From contig CAYYJE010000002.1 of the NCBI GenBank assembly GCA_964472165.1, positions 1-55,184 of the forward strand: a stretch of 55,184 nt of DNA, given 5' to 3'. This document shows positions 1 to 8,028 of this stretch, one piece after another. Positions within the stretch are counted from its first letter, which is position 1; each line of letters starts with the position of its first letter. The notes below the pieces were generated by a model. That model did no database searches. It was not told the DNA's origin and was given only the letters and a program-made list of their open reading frames with translations. Made by a program: the position numbers and the translations under genes. Source of the DNA: UBA1413 sp964472165. Lineage in GTDB: Bacteria; Bacteroidota; Bacteroidia; Bacteroidales; Prolixibacteraceae.

Positions 1-825
1 TTAAAACCCGTCTTTGTGGATGTGGATCCCGATGATTTCAATATTGACGTTTCCCTGATCGAAAGTGCCATTACTCCCCGCACAAGGGCCATCCTGCCGG
101 TCCATCTTTTCGGGCAGCATGCCCGGATGGAAAAGATCCTCGACATTGCCCAAAGGCACGGCCTGGCGGTAGTGGAAGATGCGGCCCAGTCGCTGGGATC
201 GGATTATCTCTTCAGCAACGGGGAGCGCCACAGGTCGGGGACCATGGGCATCATCGGGTGTACCTCCTTTTTCCCCTCCAAGAACCTGGGGGCATTCGGT
301 GATGGCGGAGCCCTTTTTACCCGCGATGAGGAAATGGCCACCCGGATCCGGTCTATTGCCAACCATGGGATGAAGGTGCGCTACTATTACGACAGGATCG
401 GCATGAATTCGCGGCTCGACAGCCTCCAGGCCGCCATCCTCGATGTCAAGCTCAAACATCTCGATGACTATGTGGCAGCCCGCCAAAAGGCTGCTGATTG
501 GTATGACCAACACCTGCAGGGGGTGGGCGATCTCATCACCCCTGTGCGCCGGCCCTGGTCAACCCATTCCTATCACCAGTATACTATCAGGACTCCCCAA
601 CGGGATGCCCTGCATCAGTACCTGAAGGAAAAGGGGATTCCTTCGATGGTGTATTACCCGAAGGTCATTCATCTCCAGGAGGCATACCAGTACCTGGGCT
701 ACCGGAAAGGGGATTTTCCCGTGAGTGAAATGCTGACCGAAAACGTCCTTTCCCTTCCCATGCACACCGAACTCGATGAAGTACAACTGGAATACATCGT
801 CACCCAGATAAAGGCTTTTTTTTAA
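1..825 (+). CDS. DegT/DnrJ/EryC1/StrS-family PLP-dependent sugar aminotransferase (5' end outside window)
   Basis: This family transfers an amino group from glutamate to a nucleotide-linked keto-sugar for surface polysaccharides. The reading frame is open from base 1 and ends with TAA at 823-825, so about 274 residues are present and roughly the first 100 of a usual 365-390 are missing. Visible marks are VHLFGQ, the cofactor-contacting VVEDAAQSLGSDY, and FPSKNLGAFGDGGA, whose Lys should form the Schiff base with PLP. The WlbB/WbpD-like acetyltransferase at 1663 suggests the product is a UDP-2-acetamido-3-amino-uronate (WlbC/WbpE role), with the matching dehydrogenase and oxidase expected upstream. 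That substrate is inferred from the neighbour; other DegT substrates are possible. Confidence 0.9.
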   Translation, partial: LKPVFVDVDPDDFNIDVSLIESAITPRTRAILPVHLFGQHARMEKILDIAQRHGLAVVEDAAQSLGSDYLFSNGERHRSGTMGIIGCTSFFPSKNLGAFGDGGALFTRDEEMATRIRSIANHGMKVRYYYDRIGMNSRLDSLQAAILDVKLKHLDDYVAARQKAADWYDQHLQGVGDLITPVRRPWSTHSYHQYTIRTPQRDALHQYLKEKGIPSMVYYPKVIHLQEAYQYLGYRKGDFPVSEMLTENVLSLPMHTELDEVQLEYIVTQIKAFF

Positions 826-920
826 TTAGCTGGCATTTTGTTTCATTATCCAGATACTGGAGGTTAAAAGCCGTGAGCAATCCCTGTTTTTTTAAAATTC
901 AATATTTGCGGTAAATTTCT

Positions 921-928
921 TAACTTTA
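921..928 (+). promoter_or_regulatory. Weak -7 promoter element for the MNT/HEPN pair
   Basis: TAACTTTA matches seven of eight positions of the Bacteroidota -7 element TAnnTTTG and ends 17 bases before the ATG at 946. A clear TTG at the proper -33 spacing is not seen. It would give the MNT/HEPN/acetyltransferase genes their own transcription start apart from the aminotransferase. Confidence 0.35.
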
Positions 929-945
929 CTTCAAAAACATCCCGA

Positions 946-1287
946 ATGGTCGACAATCAGGTCATAGGAGAGATTACGCGTTTGCTGAAGGAGGAAGGGG
1001 CGCAGAAGGTTATCCTCTTTGGTTCCTACGCTTCCGGAAAAGCGGAAGAGGAGAGTGATCTGGATCTGCTGGTAGTAACACCAGGTGATTTCATTCCAGC
1101 ATCTAACCGGGAGAAAATGGATTTGCACCATCGGTTCAACTCTCGGATTAAATTTTACCGTAGTCTGATACCCATTGATTTATTGGTTTATACCAGGGCG
1201 ATGTTTAATATGGCGATGGTTTCACCCAATCTTTTTTTCAGGGAGATTCAAAATAAAGGCGTAGTATTGTATGAAGCAGTCAACTGA
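946..1287 (+). CDS. MNT-type minimal nucleotidyltransferase
   Basis: A 113-residue stand-alone nucleotidyltransferase domain of the polymerase-beta superfamily. The signature is complete: G26-S27 in FGSYASG, the metal-binding D38-L-D40, and a third carboxylate at D78 in PIDLLVY. In MntA-HepT-like pairs such proteins inactivate the partner HEPN protein by adding AMP. The gene overlaps the HEPN gene by 17 bases, which implies translational coupling, and comes first in the pair as is usual. It sits between two genes that look like consecutive steps of one sugar pathway, so the pair seems to have been inserted there. The fold is clear; an antitoxin role is inferred from family context. Confidence 0.85.
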   Translation: MVDNQVIGEITRLLKEEGAQKVILFGSYASGKAEEESDLDLLVVTPGDFIPASNREKMDLHHRFNSRIKFYRSLIPIDLLVYTRAMFNMAMVSPNLFFREIQNKGVVLYEAVN

Positions 1288-1666
1288 AGCATGGCTTACA
1301 GCTGCAAATGATGATTTAATGGCGATTGAATCGCTTCTGGTCAATGCAGCGCTAACACATATTGTTGCATTCCATGCACAACAAGCCATCGAAAAGTCAA
1401 TGAAAGCTGTTTTTGAAGAGGTCGAAATACCAATAATTAGAACACATAACCTGGAGACACTTTTTTCAAAGATAAAATCTGAGATTCAACCGGAATTGGA
1501 TGAAATAATACTCGCCGAATTGGACCGGCTTTACCTGGATGCCCGCTATCCGGGTGATTTCGGTTTGATGCCATTTGGAAAACCAACTCCGGAAGAAGCT
1601 TTAACATACTATGAGGAGGCAAAACGCTTCAGGGGCATAGTACTGAATAAACTGATTGGTCAATGA
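1271..1666 (+). CDS. HEPN domain protein, partner of the MNT protein
   Basis: A 131-residue, mainly helical HEPN protein (PF05168-like). Typical features are HAQQAIEK at 35-42, RTHNL at 57-61 and RYPGD at 92-96. The Rx4-6H motif of RNase-active HEPN toxins is not visible, so this may belong to the nucleotide-binding HEPN branch and not be an mRNA-cleaving toxin. The start lies inside the MNT gene (17-base overlap) and the stop overlaps the next start as ATGA at 1663-1666, so all three genes are probably translated as a unit. The family is secure; toxicity is not shown by the sequence. Confidence 0.8.
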   Translation: MKQSTEAWLTAANDDLMAIESLLVNAALTHIVAFHAQQAIEKSMKAVFEEVEIPIIRTHNLETLFSKIKSEIQPELDEIILAELDRLYLDARYPGDFGLMPFGKPTPEEALTYYEEAKRFRGIVLNKLIGQ

Positions 1667-2262
1667 TGCAAAATTATTACGCCCATCCGACTGCCGTTAT
1701 TGATAAAGGAGCCCTTATTGGCGAGGGAACGAAGATCTGGCATTTCTGCCATGTGATGTCCTCGGCCCGCATCGGGAAGTGCTGCAGTCTGGGCCAGAAT
1801 GTCTTTGTGGCTGCTGATGTGGTGCTGGGGAACAACGTAAAGGTGCAGAACAACGTGTCACTCTATACCGGGGTGATCTGCGAAGACGATGTATTCCTGG
1901 GACCATCGATGGTCTTCACCAATGTGATGAATCCCCGGAGTGCCGTGAACCGGAAGGATGAATACCGGCGGACCCTGGTGAAACGGGGGGCCACCATTGG
2001 CGCCAATGCCACCATTGTCTGCGGGATTATGCTTGGGAAATTCTGTTTTATCGGGGCCGGGGCCGTGGTCATCCGCAACGTGCCCGATTATGCCCTGATG
2101 GTGGGTAATCCGGCCCGCCAAACCGGCTGGATGAGCGAAGCCGGCGAAAAACTGCTCTTCCTCGACGGCCATTACGCCCAGTGCCCCCTTACCGGCGAGA
2201 AGTATGTTCTCGAAAGCGGTGAGGTCCGCAAATTCTCCGGCCCTTCTCCCATGCTTGCCTGA
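1663..2262 (+). CDS. wlbB: WlbB/WbpD-like UDP-2-acetamido-3-amino-2,3-dideoxy-glucuronate N-acetyltransferase
   Basis: A 199-residue left-handed beta-helix acetyltransferase. Hexapeptide repeats run through most of the chain (for example IGEGTKIWHF, IGKCCSLGQNVFV, IGANATIVCG, IGAGAVV). Family-specific stretches are FTNVMNPRS near residue 87 and DYALMVGNPARQTGW near 155. The family uses acetyl-CoA to acetylate the 3-amino group of a UDP-sugar, giving a 2,3-diacetamido sugar for O-antigen or capsule. The aminotransferase that would make the substrate ends 840 bases upstream, with the MNT/HEPN pair between. The start ATG overlaps the HEPN stop; a second ATG follows directly. Another N-acetyltransferase of the WbbJ type remains possible. 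Confidence 0.88.
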   Translation: MMQNYYAHPTAVIDKGALIGEGTKIWHFCHVMSSARIGKCCSLGQNVFVAADVVLGNNVKVQNNVSLYTGVICEDDVFLGPSMVFTNVMNPRSAVNRKDEYRRTLVKRGATIGANATIVCGIMLGKFCFIGAGAVVIRNVPDYALMVGNPARQTGWMSEAGEKLLFLDGHYAQCPLTGEKYVLESGEVRKFSGPSPMLA

Positions 2263-2335
2263 TGCTTGTAAACATAGCGGGTATTAGCTCCAAATTGTAT
2301 CAGTTCGGATAAATTCAGTTAATCGTGTGTTATGT

Positions 2336-3394
2336 TTAATCTATTGCATGATAGTATACTCCGCGTCCTTCACCGGTTTTAAGTATAAACCCTTCCCTGA
2401 CCAGAAAAGCCAGATCTTTTTTCAGCGTGTTGCGTGAGTAGCTATTTAACTGGCTCTCTATTTCGCCGACCTGTGCGGTTTTATTTTCATTTATATAGTC
2501 CAGAACACTTTGCTGACGCTTGTTTAACCTTGTTCGAAGAGAACTGTATGTTTCATATTTTGCTTCAAGTCTGTGACTTAATTCAATCATACAATCTAAA
2601 AAAAAGAGTATCCAGCTGTCAATACGCTCGTTTTCCTTATACCGGTTTTTCTGACATTCCATCAATACCCTGTAATAAGCCTCTTTCCTGGTTTCTATCA
2701 CGTTTTCAAAAGAGATGTACCGGATAAATCTGTAATCCTGCTTCATTAAAATCAACGTTGTTAAAAGCCTCGACAAACGTCCATTGCCGTCCTGATAAGG
2801 ATGGATAGATAAAAACTCGTATACAAAGACTGCCGTTATCATCAAGGGATGTAAATCTTTCTTTGCCAGCCTTTCATTGGTCCATGCAATTAAACCCTGC
2901 ATCTCATCTGGTGTTAAATGAGGCGCTGTTGTCCTGAAGATCGTTCGTTGTGTTCCATCCGGATAATTGGCCACTACCTGGTTGGAAAGCACTTTATAGT
3001 GTCCCTTGTGTCTCTGGTCCTTTTCACTGTATTTCAGAAGAATGCCATGTATTTGATGGATATAACGTTCTTCCAGATCAATTTCAGCATAACTTTCCAA
3101 AATGATCTCCAAAGCGTCGTAATAGCCAACCACCTCTTGTTCATCACGGCTTTGCATCTTCGTTATTTTTACTGACTTTAGAAGTTTTTCCACTTCCTCA
3201 TCGGTAAGCGTTGCACCTTCAATACGGGTAGATGACCCAATACTTTCTATCGTGGCGATCTTCCTGAGCTCTTTCAGGTATTTGCTTTGCTGGTCTTCGA
3301 TCGCTTTCCAACTGCCATTAAAGGTATCGATAATGCCAAGTTGCTGACTTATTTGCTGATAAACTGTACTGTTAAAGTCCAGTTTTATTTTCAT
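2336..3394 (-). CDS. Fic-domain protein with inhibitory helix and C-terminal winged helix
   Basis: Fic proteins transfer AMP from ATP to target proteins. Numbered from the ATG at 3394, the protein has 352 residues with the full motif HPYQDGNGRLSR at 198-209 (catalytic His198) and an N-terminal autoinhibitory motif SSTRIEG around residues 54-60 whose Glu59 should block ATP binding, a class II arrangement. About 60 C-terminal residues (LNKRQQSVLDYI onward) look like a winged-helix DNA-binding domain. An in-frame ATG at 3472 would add 26 residues, but these are encoded by the repeated DNA of the control region and do not resemble protein, so 3394 is preferred. No antitoxin gene is adjacent. Self-regulation through the repeats is plausible. 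Confidence 0.9.
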   Translation of the reverse strand: MKIKLDFNSTVYQQISQQLGIIDTFNGSWKAIEDQQSKYLKELRKIATIESIGSSTRIEGATLTDEEVEKLLKSVKITKMQSRDEQEVVGYYDALEIILESYAEIDLEERYIHQIHGILLKYSEKDQRHKGHYKVLSNQVVANYPDGTQRTIFRTTAPHLTPDEMQGLIAWTNERLAKKDLHPLMITAVFVYEFLSIHPYQDGNGRLSRLLTTLILMKQDYRFIRYISFENVIETRKEAYYRVLMECQKNRYKENERIDSWILFFLDCMIELSHRLEAKYETYSSLRTRLNKRQQSVLDYINENKTAQVGEIESQLNSYSRNTLKKDLAFLVREGFILKTGEGRGVYYHAID

Positions 3395-3403
3395 GTGATC
3401 AGT

Positions 3404-3487
3404 TATATCCATTTTGTATCCAAATTTATCCAAATGTAGTAAAAACAATGGATATATCCATTTTGTATCCAATTATATCCATTTTTG
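3404..3487. repeat. Direct repeats and 16-bp palindrome upstream of fic (candidate operator)
   Basis: The segment TATATCCATTTTGTATCCAA occurs at 3404-3423 and again, identically, at 3453-3472; a shortened copy begins at 3474. The second copy overlaps a perfect palindrome AATGGATATATCCATT at 3447-3462. All lie within 95 bases upstream of the preferred fic start. A minus-strand -7 element TACATTTG lies between the copies at 3438-3431, so a bound protein would sit on the promoter. Confidence 0.75.
3431..3438 (-). promoter_or_regulatory. -7 promoter element of fic
   Basis: On the minus strand this reads TACATTTG, an exact match to TAnnTTTG. Transcription would start near 3425, downstream of the longer possible start codon at 3472, which supports translation from the ATG at 3394. 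No convincing -33 TTG is seen. Confidence 0.5.
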
Positions 3488-3573
3488 CGACAACTGCGAA
3501 TATGATCGAATAACAAAACAGAACTTCAGTAATTATCAAAACTAGCAGAATATAAAAGTTTTGATAGTCAGAT

Positions 3574-4890
3574 CTAACTTTGAATGGCTGTACCTATCCG
3601 TATTATCTCCCCTGCCAGGTGGCGGCGGGAGAACTTTTCAATCTCCTTTGGGGGTTCGGCTGCTTCCCCTTTTTGCCACCGGCGGAATTCTTTTTCCAGG
3701 GCAGACTGTATCCCCTCCACATCGGAGAATGAGTGATAGCTGCCGGCGCCGGTTTGGGTAAGGATATCTTCACAGTCACTGCCCGATGGACCGATGGCCA
3801 GGATGGGCCGTCCCAGGGCTATGTATTCATACATCTTTCCGGGGAGAATCTCCCTGGCATTGGGGGCATCGTTGAGCGGCAACAGCAAAACCGGTGAATG
3901 GCTCAGCAATCGCAGCCCCTCCCGGTGTTCCAGGTGGGGAAGGACTTCAAGTTGCTCCCCGAGTCCATGACCCCTGATTTCCCGCAGGATGGTCTCATCG
4001 GTCTGCCCGATCAGCCTGATCTTTAACTTTTCCCCGAAGGCGGGGATTTCAGAAACAAGCTGCTCCAGGGCGGTCCAGAGGGCAGAGGGATTCCGGTCGC
4101 GGTTAAAAGCCCCGAAATGGCTGATGATAAACCGGCTGGTTTCATTTTCTGTTAGCTCTGCCGGATGGCAGGGTCCTTCAAAATCTGCAGGATCGAAGCC
4201 GTTGTAGACCACATGGACTTCTCTGCCGGCGAGGGCTTCGAGCGACCGCTTCATGCCGGGACTTACCACGGTCACCACGTCAGCGGAAGTCAGTACCTTT
4301 TTTTCAAGACAGCGGTGAATCCGGTCGGCCAGCCAAGTGAGCTTCAGCCGGTGGTAGAAATCGATGCCCGTCCAGGGATCCCGGAAATCGGCAAGCCAGG
4401 GCACTTTCACCTGCTTCTTCAGCTTCAGGGCAATCAGGTGCATGCTGTGGGGAGGGCCAGTGGAGACGATCAGGTCGACAGGATGCTCTGCCAGGTAATT
4501 CCGGAGAAATTTCACGGAAGGCCTGACCCAGAAAACGCGGGGGTCGGGGATCAGCAGATTGCCGCGTATGAAAACTGCCACCCTCTCCTTCAGGAAGCCC
4601 CTTGAGGCTTCGGAGATATACCCCGACTTAAAGCGGCTTTCCTTTGATTTTCCCGTCAGCTTCCTGAAAAGGTTGTAGGGCTCCCAGATGGGGGTGCCGA
4701 TGACTTCCGCTTCCGCGGGCACTTCCGCCAGCAGGCTTTCGTCGATCACCGAAGGGTCGGGATTCTCCGGAGTGTAAATCACCGGTTGCCAGCCATATTC
4801 AGGCAGGTATTTCGACATCTTGAGCCAGCGCATCACGCCGCCTCCCCCCGCCGGAGGCCAGTAATAGGTTATGATCAGGACACGTTTCAT
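3574..4890 (-). CDS. Glycosyltransferase family 4 protein
   Basis: About 438 residues with a GT-B fold: the N-terminal domain opens with VLIITYYWPPAGGGG and includes a glycine-rich loop, and the C-terminal nucleotide-sugar domain holds GAFNRDRN and the EX7E-like stretch KMYEYIALGRPILAIG. Such enzymes move a sugar from a nucleotide donor to a lipid-linked or growing glycan at the inner face of the membrane. The donor cannot be read from sequence. A longer frame would begin at a TTG at 4899, but that codon is part of the -7 element, so the ATG at 4890 is chosen. The gene continues the glycan theme of the left end but is transcribed on its own. Confidence 0.88.
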   Translation of the reverse strand: MKRVLIITYYWPPAGGGGVMRWLKMSKYLPEYGWQPVIYTPENPDPSVIDESLLAEVPAEAEVIGTPIWEPYNLFRKLTGKSKESRFKSGYISEASRGFLKERVAVFIRGNLLIPDPRVFWVRPSVKFLRNYLAEHPVDLIVSTGPPHSMHLIALKLKKQVKVPWLADFRDPWTGIDFYHRLKLTWLADRIHRCLEKKVLTSADVVTVVSPGMKRSLEALAGREVHVVYNGFDPADFEGPCHPAELTENETSRFIISHFGAFNRDRNPSALWTALEQLVSEIPAFGEKLKIRLIGQTDETILREIRGHGLGEQLEVLPHLEHREGLRLLSHSPVLLLPLNDAPNAREILPGKMYEYIALGRPILAIGPSGSDCEDILTQTGAGSYHSFSDVEGIQSALEKEFRRWQKGEAAEPPKEIEKFSRRHLAGEIIRIGTAIQS

Positions 4891-4896
4891 TAACTC

Positions 4897-4904
4897 CAAA
4901 GTTA
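4897..4904 (-). promoter_or_regulatory. -7 promoter element of the GT4 gene (possibly leaderless)
   Basis: Minus-strand TAACTTTG matches TAnnTTTG exactly. A start 4-7 bases downstream would fall at or next to the ATG at 4890, predicting a leaderless or near-leaderless mRNA. Confidence 0.5.
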
Positions 4905-5042
4905 GTGATTTGGAGATATCGTTTCAACTTTCACTCGCAGAAGCAGCAAGTCAGGAGTACGAACCTGCCGGAAAAATTTTCGCTGACCAGGCAGTAATGA
5001 GTGAGAACTCATTCATATAGTTCATTTTTTACATCTTCTGCA

Positions 5043-6590
5043 TTAAATCTCATTCATAAACAGATTTTTCATGCTCACTTTTTCCGCCACGATCTCCCTG
5101 ATCCTTTCCACCGGGATCCGCTGCTGCTCCATGGTGTCGCGGTAGCGGATGGTCACCGTATTGTCCTGTTCGGTCTGGTGGTCGATGGTGATGCAGAAAG
5201 GGGTGCCGATGGCATCCTGGCGGCGGTAGCGCTTGCCGATGGAATCCTTTTCGTCGTACTGGCAGTTGAAGTCGAACTTCAGTCTGTCGATGATTTCACG
5301 GGCTTTTTCAGGCTGGCCGTCCTTTTTGACCAGGGGCAGCACCGCCAGCTTCACAGGAGCCAGCGACGGAGGAATGCGCAATACCGTCCGGATATCCTTC
5401 TCCCCGTTGGCGCCCGTCACTTCCTCCTCATGGTAGGAGGCGGCGATCACCTGCAGGAACATGCGGTCGACTCCGATGGAGGTTTCCACCACGTAAGGAA
5501 CATATGATTCGTTCTTCTCGGGATCGAAGTAGCGGAGCTTTTTTCCGGAATATTGTTCGTGTTGCGACAGGTCGAAATCGGTACGTGAGTGGATTCCCTC
5601 CACCTCCTTGAACCCGAAGGGGAAGCGGTATTCGATGTCGACGGCGGCGTTGGCGTAATGGGCCAGCTTTTCATGCTCGTGGAAGCGGTAGTTTTCACTG
5701 CCGAAGCCCAGGGCCTGGTGCCACTTCATGCGGGCCTCCCTCCAGGTGCGGAACCATTCCAGCTCGGTGCCGGGTTCCACGAAAAACTGCATCTCCATCT
5801 GTTCGAATTCCCGCATACGGAAGATAAACTGGCGGGCGACGATTTCATTACGGAAGGCTTTGCCAATCTGGGCGATCCCGAAGGGGATCTTCATGCGTCC
5901 GCTTTTCTGGACGTTGAGGTAGTTGACAAAGATACCCTGGGCTGTTTCCGGACGCAGGAAAATCTTCATGGCCCCGTCGGCAGTGGAGCCCATATCGGTG
6001 GAAAACATCAGGTTGAACTGCCTCACTTCGGTCCAGTTGCGGGTCCCCGACACCGGACAGACGATCTCCTGGTCGATGATGATCTGACGCAGCTCCTCCA
6101 GGTTGCTGTCGTTGAGGGCCCGGGCAAAACGGCTGTGCAGCCCGTCCCATTTCTCCTGGTTTTCAAGAACCCTCGCGTTGGTGGCCCGGAAGTGCCCTTC
6201 ATCAAAGGCATCGCCAAACCGTTTCCGGGCTTTATCAACCTCCTTCGTGATCTTGTCTTCGATTTTGGCCAGTTGCTCCTCGATGAGTACGTCGGCGCGG
6301 TACCGCTTCTTGGAGTCCTTGTTGTCGATTAGTGGGTCGTTGAAGGCATCGACATGGCCCGAGGCCTTCCAGATGGTGGGGTGCATGAAAATGGCGGAAT
6401 CGATGCCCACCACGTTCTCATGCAGCAAAATCATGCTGTCCCACCAGTATTTCTTGATGTTGTTCTTCAGTTCGACACCATACTGGCCGTAGTCGTATAC
6501 CGCTGAAAGGCCGTCATAGATTTCGCTGGATTGAAAAACGTAGCCATACTCCTTGCAATGGGCCACCAGTTTTTTAAAGACATCTTCCAT
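5043..6590 (-). CDS. glyS: Glycine--tRNA ligase (homodimeric type)
   Basis: Charges tRNA-Gly with glycine in the cytoplasm. The 515-residue length and single-chain layout are those of the alpha-2 class II enzyme and not the alpha2beta2 form. Class II motifs are visible: motif 2 around FRMREFEQMEMQFF and motif 3 in ETSIGVDRMFLQVIAA. The N-terminal part contains SAVYDYGQYGVELKNN, and RPETAQGIFVNY is a strong family stretch. The C-terminal anticodon-binding domain starts near LAPVKLAVLPL. Transcribed alone leftward, with its own -7 element upstream. Confidence 0.97.
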   Translation of the reverse strand: MEDVFKKLVAHCKEYGYVFQSSEIYDGLSAVYDYGQYGVELKNNIKKYWWDSMILLHENVVGIDSAIFMHPTIWKASGHVDAFNDPLIDNKDSKKRYRADVLIEEQLAKIEDKITKEVDKARKRFGDAFDEGHFRATNARVLENQEKWDGLHSRFARALNDSNLEELRQIIIDQEIVCPVSGTRNWTEVRQFNLMFSTDMGSTADGAMKIFLRPETAQGIFVNYLNVQKSGRMKIPFGIAQIGKAFRNEIVARQFIFRMREFEQMEMQFFVEPGTELEWFRTWREARMKWHQALGFGSENYRFHEHEKLAHYANAAVDIEYRFPFGFKEVEGIHSRTDFDLSQHEQYSGKKLRYFDPEKNESYVPYVVETSIGVDRMFLQVIAASYHEEEVTGANGEKDIRTVLRIPPSLAPVKLAVLPLVKKDGQPEKAREIIDRLKFDFNCQYDEKDSIGKRYRRQDAIGTPFCITIDHQTEQDNTVTIRYRDTMEQQRIPVERIREIVAEKVSMKNLFMNEI

Positions 6591-6618
6591 GTTGTATTAT
6601 TTCTGAATTTTAGACCGG

Positions 6619-6626
6619 CAAAAATA
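6619..6626 (-). promoter_or_regulatory. -7 promoter element of glyS
   Basis: Minus-strand TATTTTTG fits TAnnTTTG exactly and would start transcription about 20 bases before the glyS ATG at 6590. Upstream TTG triplets exist but their spacing (10 and 15 bases) is shorter than ideal. Confidence 0.5.
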
Positions 6627-6722
6627 AGGGATAAATCAACACAATGGGGATACCGGGGATAATAATACCAGCCTGGTACGGGCAGTGAATATGGAAAATC
6701 CGGCATTTGCCGGGGGATGGGG

Positions 6723-6998
6723 TTAGTCTACTTCCTCAAAGTCGACGTATTCTCCTTCGGTGTGTTTGTTGTTTCTGACATTCCGGTCCTTTTCTACCGT
6801 CACATCACCTTCATAACGCCGGCTACGCTGTTGCTCCCTGATTTGTTCCTCCATTCGGGTCTGCATGTTCTTCATGGTTTTCTGCATAAACAGGGGAAAC
6901 AGGTATTTAGTAACCAACTTCACGCCGTACCAAATGACCAGAATAATGAAAAGTGTTCTGAAAAAAGATACTATGGTCAGTAAAACAAAAAGGTTCAT
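6723..6998 (-). CDS. DUF4834-like single-pass membrane protein
   Basis: A 91-residue protein of unknown function found in Bacteroidota. One hydrophobic segment (LFVLLTIVSFF and LFIILVIWYGV, about residues 3-27) is followed by a basic stretch and a charged tail (MEEQIREQQRSRR, ending EYVDFEEVD). The basic residues after the membrane segment suggest the tail is cytoplasmic. The ATG at 6998 is preferred over the TTG at 7004. A -7 element lies 50 bases upstream. No function is claimed. Confidence 0.75.
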   Translation of the reverse strand: MNLFVLLTIVSFFRTLFIILVIWYGVKLVTKYLFPLFMQKTMKNMQTRMEEQIREQQRSRRYEGDVTVEKDRNVRNNKHTEGEYVDFEEVD

Positions 6999-7047
6999 TG
7001 TCAAATTATCTAATTGTGGTGTGACCGCAATTTGCGGGTTCAGGAGG

Positions 7048-7055
7048 CAAAATTA
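7048..7055 (-). promoter_or_regulatory. -7 promoter element of the DUF4834 gene
   Basis: Minus-strand TAATTTTG matches TAnnTTTG. The predicted leader contains a short palindrome, CCGCAA-T-TTGCGG on the plus strand at 7025-7037. Confidence 0.45.
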
Positions 7056-7062
7056 ATGTTTT

Positions 7063-7779
7063 TTATTTTTTGATGACATTGCCACCTGAAGAAGAAGTCA
7101 CATTTAACGATTCAGGTGATCCCGAATAGAAAATGTTGCCGCCGCTGGAAGCATTTGCGGAGAGTTCAGAAAGGACTGATATCCATGTATTTCCCCCGCT
7201 TGAGGCATTGACGCTGCACTTTTCGGTTTTAATCTCCCCGGCTTTTACATTGGCGCCGGAAGAAGTCCTGATGGTGAGTTCCCGGGAAGTGCCTTCCAGG
7301 AAAATATTGGATCCGGAAGAGGCGGACACATCCAGTTTCTGGCCTGCAAGGTTGAGGCGGATGTTACTTCCGGCTGATCCCCTGACGTTTAATTCGTCGA
7401 CTTCCATCATATTGTCGGCAAAGAGATTGCTTCCGGCAGTTCCGGATATTTCAGTGAGCCCGGGTGTGGTAACCATTACCTTTTTTTCTTTGGCTTTCCA
7501 GATTCCGGCAGAGGTTTTGATTTCCAGGATGCCATCTTCCACGATAGTTTCTATGTACTCATGCAGGTTTTCATCGGCAACAACCACCACTTTCTGCTGG
7601 TCTCCCTGTATCAGGTGAACAGTCATTCCGCTGGTCACACTTATTCCCTGAAAAACATCTACCTTACGGGTTTCTTCTTTCACTTTCCCATTCCCGGATA
7701 CCGAAGGACCGATGAACAGACAAGATGAGAGCGAGAATCCCGCCATCGACAGTAATATGGAAAAGAGAAGCCGGTGCAT
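7063..7779 (-). CDS. DUF2807 (GIN domain) lipoprotein
   Basis: A 238-residue predicted surface or periplasmic lipoprotein. From the ATG at 7779 it has a signal peptide (MHRLLFSILLSMAGFSLSSC) whose lipobox LSSC should be lipidated at Cys20. The rest is a DUF2807 'auto-transporter adhesin head' beta-solenoid made of repeated S-G-S-N / S-S-G-A-N units (SGTAGSNLF, RGSAGSNIR, ASSGSNIF, TSSGANVK, ASSGGNTW, ASSGGNIFY, SSSGGNV). The frame extends to 7857, but those residues would put the signal peptide inside the protein, so 7779 is used. Function is unknown; adhesin or envelope-stress roles are family guesses. Confidence 0.85.
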   Translation of the reverse strand: MHRLLFSILLSMAGFSLSSCLFIGPSVSGNGKVKEETRKVDVFQGISVTSGMTVHLIQGDQQKVVVVADENLHEYIETIVEDGILEIKTSAGIWKAKEKKVMVTTPGLTEISGTAGSNLFADNMMEVDELNVRGSAGSNIRLNLAGQKLDVSASSGSNIFLEGTSRELTIRTSSGANVKAGEIKTEKCSVNASSGGNTWISVLSELSANASSGGNIFYSGSPESLNVTSSSGGNVIKK

Positions 7780-7999
7780 GTGGTAAATATATAACTTGAT
7801 AAACCTACATGCAAACATAGGTATGGAAATCCCTGATAGATATTGATTTTCGCCCAATGGTCGAAAAATACCGGTAAAAGGGAGAATTTGTCACTGCAAG
7901 GGGAATTTCTTTCCGGGTAATTTTCGCAAACTCTTTCTTTTAATGATATTTAACGGAAAGCACCGTTGAGGGGGTAATTTATATTTTCGTAAGTTTTGC

Positions 8000-8007
8000 T
8001 AAGTTTG
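8000..8007 (+). promoter_or_regulatory. -7 promoter element of the CtpA-type protease gene
   Basis: TAAGTTTG matches TAnnTTTG. It lies downstream of the first possible start codon (7996), so the transcript should begin near 8013 and translation at the ATG 8029. Confidence 0.5.
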
Positions 8008-8028
8008 TCGTCCACAAATTACAAGAAG

